Shown here: positions 31,228-42,312 of the stretch, piece after piece | How the letters are laid out: each line of letters opens with the position of its first letter | How positions within the stretch are numbered: position 1 is the stretch's first letter | DNA from: Aurantiochytrium sp. KH105 | Taxonomy: Eukaryota; Sar; Bigyra; Thraustochytrida; Thraustochytriidae | DNA: 64,000 nucleotides | Reading direction: 5' to 3' | Assembly (NCBI GenBank): GCA_003116975.1 | Contig: BGKB01000004.1 | Location: forward strand, 582,398-646,397 | The notes under the pieces: model-generated | Databases searched by the model: none | What the model was told of the DNA's origin: nothing | Seen by the model: only the letters and a program-made list of their open reading frames with translations | Translations under genes and position numbers: made by a program

Positions 31228-32331
31228 ATGCGCTCCCTGGTGCGCGCGGTGGTCGCCGCCCTCATCGCAGCAGTCTCCGTTAGCCATGCAGCGGCCGCTA
31301 ACACGGTGCCCAAGGCACACCATCTCGTATATCGCGTTGCACCAGGCAAGTCGGTAGAGATATCGCTCGTTGGCTATGACTACGACGGCGACAAACTTCA
31401 GGCGACCATCACAAGTTTACCCGCTGCAGGAACGCTGTATGACCTGGCCAAGGTGTATGCGCAGCACGGGCACAGTCCCAAATACTCGACATCGACCGTC
31501 ATTACATCGGCAGGGCACCCCGTACCCGTGCGCTCCAAGTTGCGGATCATGTACGAGGCTCCTCGCGTGGCCGCCAAGCCTGGCAAGCTCGCCACCTTCA
31601 GCTACACCGTCTCAGATGGCCAAGCAGCAAGTGCGCAAGGACACGTGACCATAATCGCCGACACCGAGGTGTCTGACCATGTCCTTGCTGCAAGTGACTT
31701 TCGCGATGGCGCCGACGGATGGACTATTCTCTCCAACAGCAGAGCTGCACAGCAGGCCCCGGTCCACGAGCGCTCGAGCTACCGGCTACTGAACCACTTT
31801 ATCTACGCCGTCGACGAGCTGCTCGACATTGACCGCAACGGTATTGACCGCAAGCAATGGCTTTTCTCGGCTCCAAGCAAGTTCCTTGGATTCCAAGCCT
31901 GGGCGTACAACGGCGAGCTTTCATTCAGCCTTGGCGCCTTTTCAGGCGATTTTTCAAGGCCTAAAAATCCGGACGCGAATCTCGCTGTCCTCGAGTGCCG
32001 GGCTTGCGCACGGGGCGCGGGCATGCGGTTTGCTTACAAGCTGTCGAGCGTCACCTTTACAGGGTCCCCGCAGCGCTTCAACTTGGGGCTGTCAGAGACA
32101 GCTGGCTGGCTCAAGCTCCCCACAAACTCATTGCTCTCTGCTACGGCGCCATCACAGTGCGAGTTCGTCGAGATGCTCGATAATCTCTCGGCCATTCATA
32201 TTCTCGGAGACCATACCTTGTGGTACGAGACAGTTGGTCTCGACGACGTTCATCTCAAGTCGAGGGCTACTGGCAAGAGACACGTCTTGCCAGAAAGCTG
32301 CCTTTGCCGCACCGTTGGCACACAGTGTTAG
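31228..32331 (+). CDS. Secreted protein with cadherin-like/Ig-like and laminin-B (laminin IV) domains
   Basis: ATG 31228 gives 367 residues. A signal peptide is clear: MRSLVRAVVAALIAAVSVSHAAA. Residues about 30-150 hold a repeat of the bacterial/protist cadherin-like type, with LVGYDYDGDKLQATITSLP, AGTLYDL and ATFSYTVSDGQAASA. Residues about 155-345 match a laminin B (IV) domain: FRDGADGWTI, then WLFSAPSKFLGFQAWAYNGE, LSFSLG, and FVEMLDNLSAIHILGDHT near the end, plus VGLDDVHL. A short Cys-containing tail ends CLCRTVGTQC. There is no membrane anchor. An extracellular or surface role in binding polysaccharide or matrix is inferred. The gene lies next to sulfatase genes, but linkage alone does not show shared function. 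Confidence 0.78.
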   Translation: MRSLVRAVVAALIAAVSVSHAAAANTVPKAHHLVYRVAPGKSVEISLVGYDYDGDKLQATITSLPAAGTLYDLAKVYAQHGHSPKYSTSTVITSAGHPVPVRSKLRIMYEAPRVAAKPGKLATFSYTVSDGQAASAQGHVTIIADTEVSDHVLAASDFRDGADGWTILSNSRAAQQAPVHERSSYRLLNHFIYAVDELLDIDRNGIDRKQWLFSAPSKFLGFQAWAYNGELSFSLGAFSGDFSRPKNPDANLAVLECRACARGAGMRFAYKLSSVTFTGSPQRFNLGLSETAGWLKLPTNSLLSATAPSQCEFVEMLDNLSAIHILGDHTLWYETVGLDDVHLKSRATGKRHVLPESCLCRTVGTQC

Positions 32332-32705
32332 ATGACGGCTCGCGCTGCCCGAATTGGCTACCTTCTTCTTCTTCCGAAGCACAAAAAGGCGAAAGACCCA
32401 GGGTGAGACCCCGAGGTTTCCGAAGGTTAAACATTTGGTAGGGCTACATATTTCTAGACCCTGAATTCTGCATGCGCGGGAGTGGCTGGCGCCACCTTGA
32501 TTGCTCTACGGAAAGAAAGGCTTGCCGATCGCTTTGCGTGGCGACGGCGAGATGCCGGTTTGCATCAAATTTGTAATTTGTGTGAGTTTCATAAATCTAT
32601 CAGTTGTGTCAGTTGTTGTTCAGCTTCATGTGCAAGCGAAAGTTCTTTCTTGCTACTTTCTTGCTTCCTCACTTCATTCCTTGTTTCTTACAAAGAGGGT
32701 AGCTT
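32332..32705. other. Convergent intergenic spacer, no gene seen
   Basis: 3' regions of the laminin-B-like gene and sulfatase 1. Short pyrimidine-rich stretches only. Confidence 0.6.
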
Positions 32706-34337
32706 TTATGAGCGTGCGTCAAAGGGAATTGCACCGTGGAGAGAGGTCCATCCTCGATCCCCATTGGCCATAATTTCGCTTTGCAAGAGCTCGACAGACC
32801 GCTCGAACGCTGACTCGTTCGCCCGATTTGCTAGCTCTCTGCTTCCGTCAATCGCGTAGTCAAAGAATTCGGGCACACCCTCTCCTTGACTCGGGTCATA
32901 CAGTGTTGTCGTAATTGCTGTGGAGCGAATGTTCTTGGAGAATGCCATGTAACGCGTGTAGCGCGCATGCACGGTGCGAAGCGAGTACCCCATAATCTTT
33001 CGATTCATGCCTTCACCAGCGTGCGCCCAGAACTGCGAAACGGCAGCACCTCGCACCGCTTTTGTTGTGTTTTGCATCGATGGCACGAGACTGACGCCCG
33101 AGCGATCGTGGTCTACATCGTCGTTCTCAATACCGCACAGCTCGAGCACCGTTGGAAAGACATCGTCAATTTGTACAGGAAAGGGGATCTCTGCTCCCAA
33201 ACCGTTGCGAAGTGCAGGTTGTGTCTCCAGAAGGGTTGACGGAGGCACGATTGCCAACGGAACGCGCGTAGCTCGGTCATAGAGGGTTTTCTTGCCCCAA
33301 ATGCCATGATCTCCCAGATGAAATCCATTGTCTGACGCAAAAACGATGAGGGTATTGGCCTTGACGTCTTCGAGCCCGGTCTCGTCAAGCACGTCAAGTA
33401 CCCGTCCGAGCTGATCGTCCATGTATGAGACGCTGCGGTAATAATGACGGATACGGTCCGCCGTTGAGACACTCTCATGATCAGAGTACCTGGTGATCTC
33501 ATAGCTTCCAGAGTTCGACATGGTGTTGGTCTGTTCCTCGAAAAAGGAAGAATTGGTGTCGCCCGCAACGCGGTCCACGAGTTCTTTGTCGGAAATATCG
33601 TTGAGCATACTTGCGTAGCTTCGCGGATACACCCATGGCATGTGAGGAAGGCTAAAGCCGACGGCAAGGAAAAAAGGCGTTCCTGAAACGGCGAGGTCGC
33701 GTAGCTCTTGACCTGCTGCTGTAGCTGAGCAATGATCGGAAGTGTATTTGGCTTTCTTGTCGGGGACGATAATTGCCAACTTGCCACGATTCTTCTTCTT
33801 TTGCTTTTTGGACCAGGAGTACTTGAGCTTTTTGATTCCGCATACATTTCTAGCATCTTTCTCCATGTCTTCGAGACTCGCTATCTTGTCCCATGAGCAG
33901 ATTGTGCTGTTGTTGCTTTCGCAAAGGTCAAGTTTCTCCTTTTTCTTAAAGCTTCGAGAGTCGAAAACCTTGCCGAAGGCAACGGTGCGGTAGCCTTGCT
34001 CTCTGAAAAGACCAGGTAGGGTCATGAGTGTTGGGTTGAAGTGCCGTAATCGCGGCTCAAAGTCCCAAACGCGATTCATGTCGGGGAGTCGGCCGGTGAA
34101 CATTGTTGCACGCGAAGGGCTGCATTCCGACTTGATCACATGCGCGTTGGTAAAGGTTGTTCCATTACCAAGCAACCCGTCAATGTGCGGCGTGTCTGCA
34201 AGGTCGTCGCCAAAGGCCCCAACGCCAGTATTGAGGTCGTCCACCACGAAAAAGAGGACATTGGGTTTCGCTGCCTGCGCAGATTGCCCGCCCAGCGCGA
34301 GCACCAAGAGCGCAAGAAAGTAGAGACCGCGCATCAT
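32706..34337 (-). CDS. Secreted sulfatase, iduronate-2-sulfatase-like (paralogue 1)
   Basis: The 543-residue protein starts at ATG 34337 (a second ATG follows at once). A signal peptide ends near AQA. The alkaline phosphatase-like core starts KPNVLFFVVDDLN, with the metal-binding Asp pair. The active site is CSPSRATMFTGR, with Cys72 expected to be converted to formylglycine. FGKVFDSRS supplies the conserved Lys, FFLAVGFSLPHMPWVYP the His region, and FASDNGFHLGDHGIWGKKT the Asp-Asn metal ligands. The C-terminus ends WTSLHGAIPFD, shared with the other two paralogues here. The fold and motif order match iduronate-2-sulfatase and choline-sulfatase-like enzymes. The natural substrate is not determined by the sequence; a sulfated cell-wall or environmental polysaccharide is plausible. 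It is the only one of the three on the minus strand. Confidence 0.9.
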   Translation of the reverse strand: MMRGLYFLALLVLALGGQSAQAAKPNVLFFVVDDLNTGVGAFGDDLADTPHIDGLLGNGTTFTNAHVIKSECSPSRATMFTGRLPDMNRVWDFEPRLRHFNPTLMTLPGLFREQGYRTVAFGKVFDSRSFKKKEKLDLCESNNSTICSWDKIASLEDMEKDARNVCGIKKLKYSWSKKQKKKNRGKLAIIVPDKKAKYTSDHCSATAAGQELRDLAVSGTPFFLAVGFSLPHMPWVYPRSYASMLNDISDKELVDRVAGDTNSSFFEEQTNTMSNSGSYEITRYSDHESVSTADRIRHYYRSVSYMDDQLGRVLDVLDETGLEDVKANTLIVFASDNGFHLGDHGIWGKKTLYDRATRVPLAIVPPSTLLETQPALRNGLGAEIPFPVQIDDVFPTVLELCGIENDDVDHDRSGVSLVPSMQNTTKAVRGAAVSQFWAHAGEGMNRKIMGYSLRTVHARYTRYMAFSKNIRSTAITTTLYDPSQGEGVPEFFDYAIDGSRELANRANESAFERSVELLQSEIMANGDRGWTSLHGAIPFDARS

Positions 34338-34834
34338 CCTTCTTTGCCTCTATCAAAGGTTTAGCCTTTGCAGCGGAGAAATCCGGGGTTTGTTGGGCTG
34401 TTGGGCTGCTTGGTGGTTCGCCGATCTTCTCTTTACGGTCCGCGCCGCAGGATGCCGCGCCGCTTTCCGTCGCGCACGACCTTCCTTCTCTCGAACCCCC
34501 TCCTCTTCTCCCTCCTTGCAAATAAGCAACCTAGTGCCGCGCTGCGCGTCCGCGCGGCGCGGCGTCTCTCCGTGGTTGAGGAGCGCGAGGTCGACCGATC
34601 CCTGATGACGGCGCGGAGCCCCGCGCTGTCCAGGAAGGCCTGGGCCGCGCCGGGCCAGGGCGCCCGGCCCACAGGACCGTCGCGCACGTAGGCAGACACG
34701 CGGGCAGGCACGCACGCAGGCAGCGCGGCGGGCGAGACGCGTCCTCGCGCCCGATGACAAGGTACGCTTCTCGGCAAGCGAGCTGCGATGCTCAATTGCC
34801 GCCCGATCACGAGCTCGCTTTCGGCCGGCCTGGC

Positions 34835-34865
<31 letters not shown>

Positions 34866-36744
34866 GCTCTGCGGCCGATTCTATGGCGCGAGGCGCAGCT
34901 GCGGTGCTCGAGACGCAGCGCGGCTGTCCCCTTCTGCCCGTCGCGCCAGCAGCAGCCCGCGCGGAGGCGAGGCGGGGCGAGGCGTGCGCACGGTGAGCCC
35001 GCGACCATCGATCGCCGCGATATGCGAGCGCCGCGACGATCGGTCGCCGCGAGCATGGACAAAGACTCGCGACAGGACTCGCGACAGCGCTGCGAAGGCA
35101 AGGCCGCGCCCGGTCCGCAAGCAAGCGGGAAGCCGAGGTCGAGGATCTGTCTGGCAAGGGCACGCGCGGGGCGCGATATGTCTCCCGGCCGGACGGCTGG
35201 GTTATACATGGCTGGCGCGCGTAGAGTTGACGTGATGTGAAGCAGGATGGGCAGGACAGCCAGGCAGCCGGGACCTCGCGTGCGTTCGGGCGCAGACAGT
35301 CGGTGTGCAGGACACGCGAACACACGGTCGGCACGGGCTGATCGGGGAGAAAGACTCGTCCGTTGTCTCGGTGTGCGGAGATGGAGGAGGGGCTGACTCG
35401 CCGTCGAGACGAGTACGCCGTGCCGCCATCACGGGCGCACGGCACGGAGGAGCTTGTATCGGGTCGAGACCGAAAAGGTCTAACGTCAACGTCGAATCAT
35501 GACTTGAAGAGTGGCACCGCCGACCTTGATGAAGGCCAGGTTGATGAAGTTTGCCCGCGAGTTGCTCACAAAACTGATTTACACCCCGAAGCGCAAGCGG
35601 CATGAATCGAAAATGGGCGTCTTCGAGGCTTATCGGTACCCGCTCCGGGCCTGAAAAGACGCCCCTCGCCGGTCGCGTCAGCGTGGGCGGGATAGTCAGA
35701 ATTAAATTTGCGTTTGTACGCACCGCCCGTTGAGGAACCTCACGAACAACACCGCAGCAGCACCTGCAGCTGCTGCTGCTGCTGCTACTGCTGCAGAGAG
35801 CAAGTACACCCGAATGTGTTCGGTCCAAAAAAGTGCGAGTCTTTCATATCTTCCATAAAAGGCCAGTGGCTCCATCTTGTTTTGGCTGCTGTTGGTTGAT
35901 TGGATGAAAGCAGGCAACGGCAGTTAATACTAATAAAAAAGGGGGGAAAAGGGTCACCACACTGCCAGTGTAGGACTCATTTTGCTTTTATCATGATGAA
36001 AGTGCGTGCAACGGCAGACGTGAACGCGCCTCAATAAAGCGCACGGTCGTGCGCCACCGACTCAGTCCTGTCGGCCCAGATTACACTGAGCAGAGTGCAA
36101 AGGCTTTCTCTTGAGTGACGATTTCATACAAACTGAGCGTATAGATCTGTATACGTGGTTATGGGTTGTGTGGTTTTAAAATTTTAAACATGAGTCGCGC
36201 TTGGGTTCGCGCAGTCGCGTTTCCCGTGCAGTCGTGGCTCACGCGCATGATGATCAGTCGCAGTGACCAGTCGGAAAAAGGTGATTGAAATCACGCCTTG
36301 GGGGAAAACCTAACACGTGCCGCGCGGTGTCAGGGCGGCCTGGAAAAAATAAAATAAAACAAGGAATCCAATCATGAAAGGTCACGGTCGCCTCGCAATA
36401 ATCACACTCAACGCAAGTGTAAGTAGCCTAGACCTCATAAAAGAGCATCCATCCTTCTGCTTTCCATCTCGCATAGCCCCTACCTAGGTATGGGCCCTAG
36501 AACGAGCCAATGATGATCCTCGTGCCGGATCGTGATGATGATCAGGATCTCGAGATCCAGTTGAGCATGAAAAGACCTATGCTGGGACATAAAAGACCCA
36601 AATAAAGTGCCGAGCCCCGCGCCAAAACGGGAGTGCTCGATCGATCAATCAATCCGTCGACCGCGAGGGAGCGCTTTGCCGCTGGCGCTGCCACGCGAGG
36701 TCGCTTCTGCGCAGACGAGCAGGGGAGCGAGCGAAGAGGCAGAC
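34338..36744. promoter_or_regulatory. Divergent upstream region of sulfatase 1 and GLE1, no further gene seen
   Basis: The 2.4-kb region has a CT dinucleotide tract (34834-34870), a CTG run (35771-35792) and an AT-rich part from about 35900 to 36360. A GATCGATCAATCAATC cluster lies at about 36640, directly upstream of GLE1. Open frames are Arg/Ala/Ser-rich and unconvincing. Confidence 0.5.
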
Positions 36745-38430
36745 ATGCAGGCAGGCATGGAGCAGCTCGCACGCGCGGCCGGCGAGGCGCGGCGAGCCGC
36801 CACAGAGTCCCTGGCGACGCAGCTGGCGGAGCTAGACCGCTTTGGCGGCCACAACCGCGAGCGTCGCGACGACGAGCTTGCGAGCAACCGCGCCCAGAAA
36901 CGAGCGCGTAGAGCTGCCGCAAGCAAACTTGCAGGCCTGCTCGATGGCCAAGAAGAACCTCAACAAGACCCTCTTTTGGCTGACGAAAACTCACACGCAG
37001 GGCATGGACTTCATCATCGGCATCATCAGCATCATCACCATGGCCATCACCATCGAGAGAAGCACGACGCTGGTCCACACGTGCGTGTCGTGGCGCTAGA
37101 TGAGCCGCCGAGCAGCGCCAGCCGGCACAGTAAGATTATTTTCCAGGAGGAAAGCGAAGTTCTAGCCAAGAGGCTCGCTGACCTTAAAGTTGAGCTGTAC
37201 AAACGCAACGACATGCTCAAGGCAGCCGAAAAAGTCCGGCAGCAGCGCGAGGAGGAGGCCGTTCGAGCCGCCGCTGCAGAAAAGGAGCGCGAAGCAAGAG
37301 AGCGTGCAGAAGCAGAGGCCAAGGCACGTGCAGCTGCAGAAGCTCGCGCCGCCCAGGAAAAGAAAGCGCAAGAGGCCGTTGCGGCGAAACAGGCAGAGGA
37401 GGCCTCGCAGCGCAGCGTACGCGATCTTATTAAGCTCAACATGCAACGCCGCGCTGCCTACGCGGCACGTTCAAAGGATGTGGACGACTTTGTGAAACGT
37501 TTCAAGAAGATGGTCAATGGGTGCAATCTCATGATCCAAATGACGGGTGAAACCGTGCAGGACATGAAAAAGCTCGGGTACGAGGGCAACCGCAAGAATG
37601 CTGGCGCGGGCACCTTCTTGTCGCAATTGCAAGCCAAGAAGCCAGAGCTAATCGATTTGGGCATGCACGTGGTGGCAGACCGCATCATTCGCTTCGGCAC
37701 GACACAAACGGCCCCGGATAGTATCAAGGCTGGAGAGACCAAGTTTGCCCTTGTGTACCTCGTCGTGACTCTGAGCATCAACTTTGAAGGATTCTCTGAG
37801 CGATTCATGGAATCCATGGCGCACGCGTGCCCGTACATGTGTCCAGGGCTGCGCGAGGCCGTCATTGCGAGCGCAGATGGGGCAGACACGGACGCTTTGC
37901 GCGCCAAGCTCGGTTATAGCGCCGGCGAGACCAACGCAGATTACATTGCCCGCATGCAGGCGCACGTGGGCTTTTTGGCTGGCGTGTACCAGACGTCGGT
38001 CTCGATGCTCTCCAAGGCGCCCTACGAGATGGTGCCCCCGGGAAGCAAGCACCCGTGCAAGGAGGGAGGCGGTCTCGTCGAGGCTTGGCGTTGGCTTGCG
38101 ATGAACGCAAATCGCGCTCCGAATCGCTGGACCCCTCATCTCATTCTCGCTTTCGTGTCGGTGTGCGGCTTCGAGCTCTCGCGGCACTTTCCCACGCAAA
38201 TGGCAAAATTGCTCGACCTCTTTGCCTCAGCCGACTTTATTGACAAGTGCAAGGCTGTCGCCAAGATGGATCTCGGCGATGATGACAACGATGTGGACCG
38301 GTACACGACCTACACTGAGCTATTCACTTCCTTTGCCAAATCCAGCAAAGTGCGCGCCCCCGGCCGTGAGCAAGACGGCCAGGATGTTCGTCAGCTCGTG
38401 CTCCAAGTGGCCAGTAACCAGGCTCTCTAG
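36745..38430 (+). CDS. GLE1: mRNA export factor GLE1
   Basis: The first in-frame ATG is 36745 and gives 561 residues. A His-rich stretch (HHRHHQHHHHGHHH) lies near residues 92-108. A long Ala/Glu/Arg coiled coil then ends in SVRDLIKLNMQRRAAYAA. The C-terminal GLE1 domain (about 265-540) shows NMQRRAAYAARSKDVDDFVK, ACPYMCPG, DYIARMQAHVGFLAGVYQT, GGGLVEAWRWLAMNANRAPN and LAFVSVCGFELSRHFPTQMA, which match the GHGWRWLA and LLFDFLEVCG blocks of animal GLE1. GLE1 binds inositol hexakisphosphate and activates the DEAD-box ATPase DBP5 at the cytoplasmic face of the nuclear pore. A C-terminal Asp-rich loop (GDDDNDVDRY) looks lineage-specific. It is a single-exon gene. Confidence 0.92.
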   Translation: MQAGMEQLARAAGEARRAATESLATQLAELDRFGGHNRERRDDELASNRAQKRARRAAASKLAGLLDGQEEPQQDPLLADENSHAGHGLHHRHHQHHHHGHHHREKHDAGPHVRVVALDEPPSSASRHSKIIFQEESEVLAKRLADLKVELYKRNDMLKAAEKVRQQREEEAVRAAAAEKEREARERAEAEAKARAAAEARAAQEKKAQEAVAAKQAEEASQRSVRDLIKLNMQRRAAYAARSKDVDDFVKRFKKMVNGCNLMIQMTGETVQDMKKLGYEGNRKNAGAGTFLSQLQAKKPELIDLGMHVVADRIIRFGTTQTAPDSIKAGETKFALVYLVVTLSINFEGFSERFMESMAHACPYMCPGLREAVIASADGADTDALRAKLGYSAGETNADYIARMQAHVGFLAGVYQTSVSMLSKAPYEMVPPGSKHPCKEGGGLVEAWRWLAMNANRAPNRWTPHLILAFVSVCGFELSRHFPTQMAKLLDLFASADFIDKCKAVAKMDLGDDDNDVDRYTTYTELFTSFAKSSKVRAPGREQDGQDVRQLVLQVASNQAL

Positions 38431-40119
38431 CGGCAGGATCCTGCTCTTCTTCCTTCGCCTCGCTCCGTATGTATATGTTTCTATCAACCATCTCCTAGGC
38501 CTTTCTTTTGCCTTTCCTGCAGATTCGGGACGAGATGTCGCGGGACCTTGGTCTTGCCATAATCACGGGCCGAGGGTCTACCCTGGCGGGCGACAAGAGT
38601 GTTCCTCCAGATGTCAAAGAAGCAGCTTTACGCGGCTTCTGCGCGAGGTCAGCTGAAATGGAGCGATTCATCCGTCCATTCAGATGTGGTTGCATTCAGA
38701 CGCATGGCCGACTCGACGGCAGTCCACTTTGCCACCGAGATGAGGTGTCGATCGCTCCAGGCCTACCTACCACTTCCGCTCGCTCGTGCCGTCGATCGAT
38801 CTGCCGGCCGGCCGTCGCGACGGCGGAAGACTGACTGTGACTGTGAGTCGTTCGACTCTGCTCGAGGCCGAGTGACAGTCCTCGAGCGAGTAAGCGAGCG
38901 AGCGGACGAAGTCGCGACAACACCTTGCGACCGATCAACTTTGCGTTGCCTACAGCTGCAGCTGCGTGCAGCCAACGCAGATTGAAACGAGACGTCACAT
39001 CGTACTTTTCAGGAGCTGCTGCCGCTACAAGCCGCACCGCTTGCCTCTGCCGTCCGCACGACCCGCTTCGTCGACTGCAACTTGACCGGCAGCGGTAGCG
39101 GCAGCGGTAGCGGCAGCGGTAGCGGCAGCGGTAGCGGCAGCGGTAGCGGCAGCGGTAGCGGCAGCGGTAGCGGCAGGGGCTGGCTGCAGCTGCACGTGCG
39201 TGCGAGCGCACGGCAACGTGCACGCGTGCGTGATGCACGATTTGCGCCCCGACGAGACGTTCCCCACCAGGGCGTGTCGTATTAGATCATGTCGCTCGAG
39301 CATAGGCTCCTGCCGCTGCCGCGCTCTTGGGCCTCGTTCGTGGTCCTTCTCCATCTTCATCTCCTCGAGCTCCGTCTCCGCGAGCTCTCCTTCTCCTTCC
39401 TCGCTCGTCGTCGCCGAGTCGTCGCCGGCCTCGCAGAACGGAATGCGAAGCTGCAGCTGCAGCTGCATCGAGAGGCTTCCCGCCGCCGATTCGGCGCCAG
39501 CTTTGCGGGTGATTCGGTGGGCAAAAGTGACCACTGCTTCACCCATCATGGCGCGTCGCCCCGGCCTCGAGTTCTGGGCTCAGGCTGAGGCAGGCAGGCG
39601 GCCACAGGCAGGAGGGCGCGGTCTTGCGCACGGTCTCCGTCTCCCAGCGCCCGCCCGCCCGCCCGGGCTCTCGGAGCGGCCGAGGCAGACCGCTCTCGCG
39701 CAGGCAGGTTGGGGTCGGAGCTCGTGGGTTGGGTCCAGGTTATTACTACTGGTGTGCGATCGATCAACCAAGGCGAGTAGAATTATAGCAAGGCGAGGCG
39801 AGGCAAGGAAAGAAAAGCACGACGGCCTCATAACAAAGGCAGCGACAAAAGCAGAACGCCGGCCGGCCGAGGTCGGGCAGACGGAGACGAGAGGCGCGCG
39901 GGCTCGCCCGGAGAGCGGCGGACGCGCGACACGAGGCCCGCCCGCCGGGCGCTGCTGCGGCGCGGCGCGCTGCGCTCAGCTACACTGGCCGGCCAGAGTG
40001 AGCCTGTGAGCGACTGACTGCCTGTTTGAGCACCCCGCATCGGGCGGAGGCGCGCGAGACCTGGACTACGACCGCGCCGGCGAAGGCCAACTCGAATAGA
40101 ATACTCTTTCCCGGGGAAA
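38431..40119. other. Intergenic region upstream of sulfatase 2, with GGCAGC/GGTAGC minisatellite
   Basis: An open stretch at about 38523-38700 (plus) directly after TTTCCTGCAG looks like an exon with an acceptor, but I could not connect it to a gene. A minisatellite lies at 39088-39176. The rest has no convincing coding content. Confidence 0.45.
39088..39176. repeat. 12-bp minisatellite GGCAGCGGTAGC
   Basis: About seven head-to-tail copies of GGCAGCGGTAGC. It reads as Gly-Ser or as Ala-Thr repeats in open frames on either strand, with no independent coding evidence. Confidence 0.9.
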
Positions 40120-41775
40120 ATGGCGACCCGTGCCAATGCGTCGCGACGGAGGTGGGCTGTGCGCGCGACGGCGGCACTCGCCGCGGTGGCACTGGCAGAG
40201 CTGGCGACGTGCGCGCAGGCAACGTACAATGTGCTCTTCATCTTGGTTGACGACCTCAAACCGACGCTGGGCGCCTTTGGCGACGAGGAGGCGAAAACAC
40301 CGTATATGGACGATCTGCTCAGCCGAGGAACCGTGTTCCAGTCCATGAGCTGCTCGATGGCAATCTGTGGACCAAGTCGCGCGTCGCTCATCTCGGGCAG
40401 ACACGCAGACGCAACGCAGACATGGGCATTTCAGCCGACCTTTCGCAAAGTTTCGCCCGAGCTCATGACGCTTCCTGGGCACTTGCGTCAAGAGACAAAC
40501 CACCGCGCAGTAGGCGTGGGCAAGATTCTGGACAATCGAAACTTTAACACCGACGGAGAACTTGCCCCTGATTTGTGCGGGCAAGACACGTGGGAGAACG
40601 CGGACAATGTCCATTGCAGCTGGGACGAGTACATTACCCCAAAACAAATGCGTCAAGAGCCCCTGTGCAATGGCAAAACGGCCTTGCGCTGGGCAGCAGA
40701 CGATTACGAAGATTGGGACCAATACGATCAGTTCGAGGCCATCATTCTCGAGATTGACAATGTCACGCGCCATGAGGATTACTGCATCGGCCTCATTGGC
40801 CGCGAAAAGCTCGTCGAACTTGCCGCCAACGCCACAGAGCAGCCCTTCTTCCTCGCCGTTGGCTTTGTGAAGCCGCACTTGCCGTGGACTGGCCCACGCG
40901 CTGACTTTGAGTCCTTTCGCACGGATCCGGACAGCACGATTCTCCCACCGCCAGAGATCCAGATGGACTTGGACGACAACATTTTTTGGACTGAGCAATC
41001 TTCGTCGTGGACAAAACCGTCTTCGAACGCAGAGTTGGAGAAATACGAAGGCTGGGACACCTACGATGCCTCGGACCTGGTCCGTGCCTACTATGCCAGC
41101 ACGGCCTTTGTCGACCGACAAATTGGCGCGCTCATCTCAACGCTCGATAACGAAATCGACGAAACCGTGCGCAACAACACCATGATCATTCTCTGGGGTG
41201 ACAATGGCTATCATTTGGGCGACTTTGGTCTTTGGGGCAAAAAGACAAACTTGGAGAACTCGGCGCGCGTGCCGTGTGGCATTGTGGCCCCTCCTGCATG
41301 GACTGCGATCTCAGGCAACGAGGTCCAGGTCGGTGCGCATTCGGACTCGCCCACAGACAGTGTTGACTTGTATCCGACAGTGCTCGATATTCTGGGCGTC
41401 GACCCGCCGTCCGACCAGACCTTTTCGGGCACCAGTCTCGTGCCAATTATGAAGAACTCGTCCGCGCAAGTGCGTGCTGCCGCGCTTAGCGAGTACGTTT
41501 CGTACGAAAACTCCAACTTTATGGGCTACTCGATTCGCACGCAGTCGTACCGCCTCATTGTGTACATGAAGCTTTCAAACAAAGGCGTGTTTGATTACAG
41601 CACGGCCAAGAAGATGGAGTTGTACCACTATGGCGAGCCCGGTGCCTTTGAGACGATCAATCGCATCGACGATGACAACTATGCTGACGTCAAGGCCGAG
41701 ATGCTCGCGCTTATTGGCGACCCCTCGGACCCGGACTGGACGCACCTCCTCGGTGTTGCTCCCTTTGATGCCTGA
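40120..41775 (+). CDS. Secreted sulfatase, iduronate-2-sulfatase-like (paralogue 2)
   Basis: The 551-residue protein starts at ATG 40120; a basic N-terminus followed by an Ala/Leu core looks like a signal peptide. The core opens TYNVLFILVDDLKPTLGAFG. The formylglycine motif is CGPSRASLISGR (Cys83). Other family blocks include VGVGKILDNRNF, DEYITPKQM, FFLAVGFVKPHLPW and ILWGDNGYHLGDFGLWGKKT with the metal ligands. The C-terminus reads WTHLLGVAPFDA. The gene has no intron. It is a same-strand neighbour of paralogue 3, 1.4 kb away, which suggests tandem duplication. The substrate is unknown. Confidence 0.92.
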   Translation: MATRANASRRRWAVRATAALAAVALAELATCAQATYNVLFILVDDLKPTLGAFGDEEAKTPYMDDLLSRGTVFQSMSCSMAICGPSRASLISGRHADATQTWAFQPTFRKVSPELMTLPGHLRQETNHRAVGVGKILDNRNFNTDGELAPDLCGQDTWENADNVHCSWDEYITPKQMRQEPLCNGKTALRWAADDYEDWDQYDQFEAIILEIDNVTRHEDYCIGLIGREKLVELAANATEQPFFLAVGFVKPHLPWTGPRADFESFRTDPDSTILPPPEIQMDLDDNIFWTEQSSSWTKPSSNAELEKYEGWDTYDASDLVRAYYASTAFVDRQIGALISTLDNEIDETVRNNTMIILWGDNGYHLGDFGLWGKKTNLENSARVPCGIVAPPAWTAISGNEVQVGAHSDSPTDSVDLYPTVLDILGVDPPSDQTFSGTSLVPIMKNSSAQVRAAALSEYVSYENSNFMGYSIRTQSYRLIVYMKLSNKGVFDYSTAKKMELYHYGEPGAFETINRIDDDNYADVKAEMLALIGDPSDPDWTHLLGVAPFDA

Positions 41776-42280
41776 TTTTGTTTTGGATTTTAGTAAAGGA
41801 CAATTGCTTGCTTCTATGATACTATACATGTATGAAAAACTCCCTATCCTCGGGCGTTCTTGTAGCCTACTAGGCCTCCCGCTGTGTCGCGTCTGTCGCG
41901 CACGGCTCACGCAGGTGATATCATCGACCGGTGCTGTTACGGCGAGTGACTCTCTCGATGTGTTCTGATTTCCTTCTGACCATCTTTCTGGTGCCGGGAA
42001 AGCGTGCCTCGGTATCAACGCTCTTCGCTCGCGTTGCGAGTCACACTCACTCGTCGCCGCGCACTGCACTGCCACGCCCGCCACCCAGCAAGCCAGGCTA
42101 TCTCCGCGCTATCCATCTCTCCCTCTTACTCGAAAGGAAAACGTGCGCTCCACTCTCGCCAGTTTTCGGCGTGGTCGTCTCGGCCCGTCTCGTCTCCGCG
42201 TGCGCCAGCGGCGGCGAGCGCGACCGCGACCGCGCGTACATTTCACGACCGCGATCGAGCGCGCGTTTTCACGAGCGAGC

Positions 42281-42312
<32 letters not shown>

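Noticed and set aside
39088-39176. CRISPR-like array
   Set aside because: Simple 12-bp minisatellite with no unique spacers, in a eukaryotic context.
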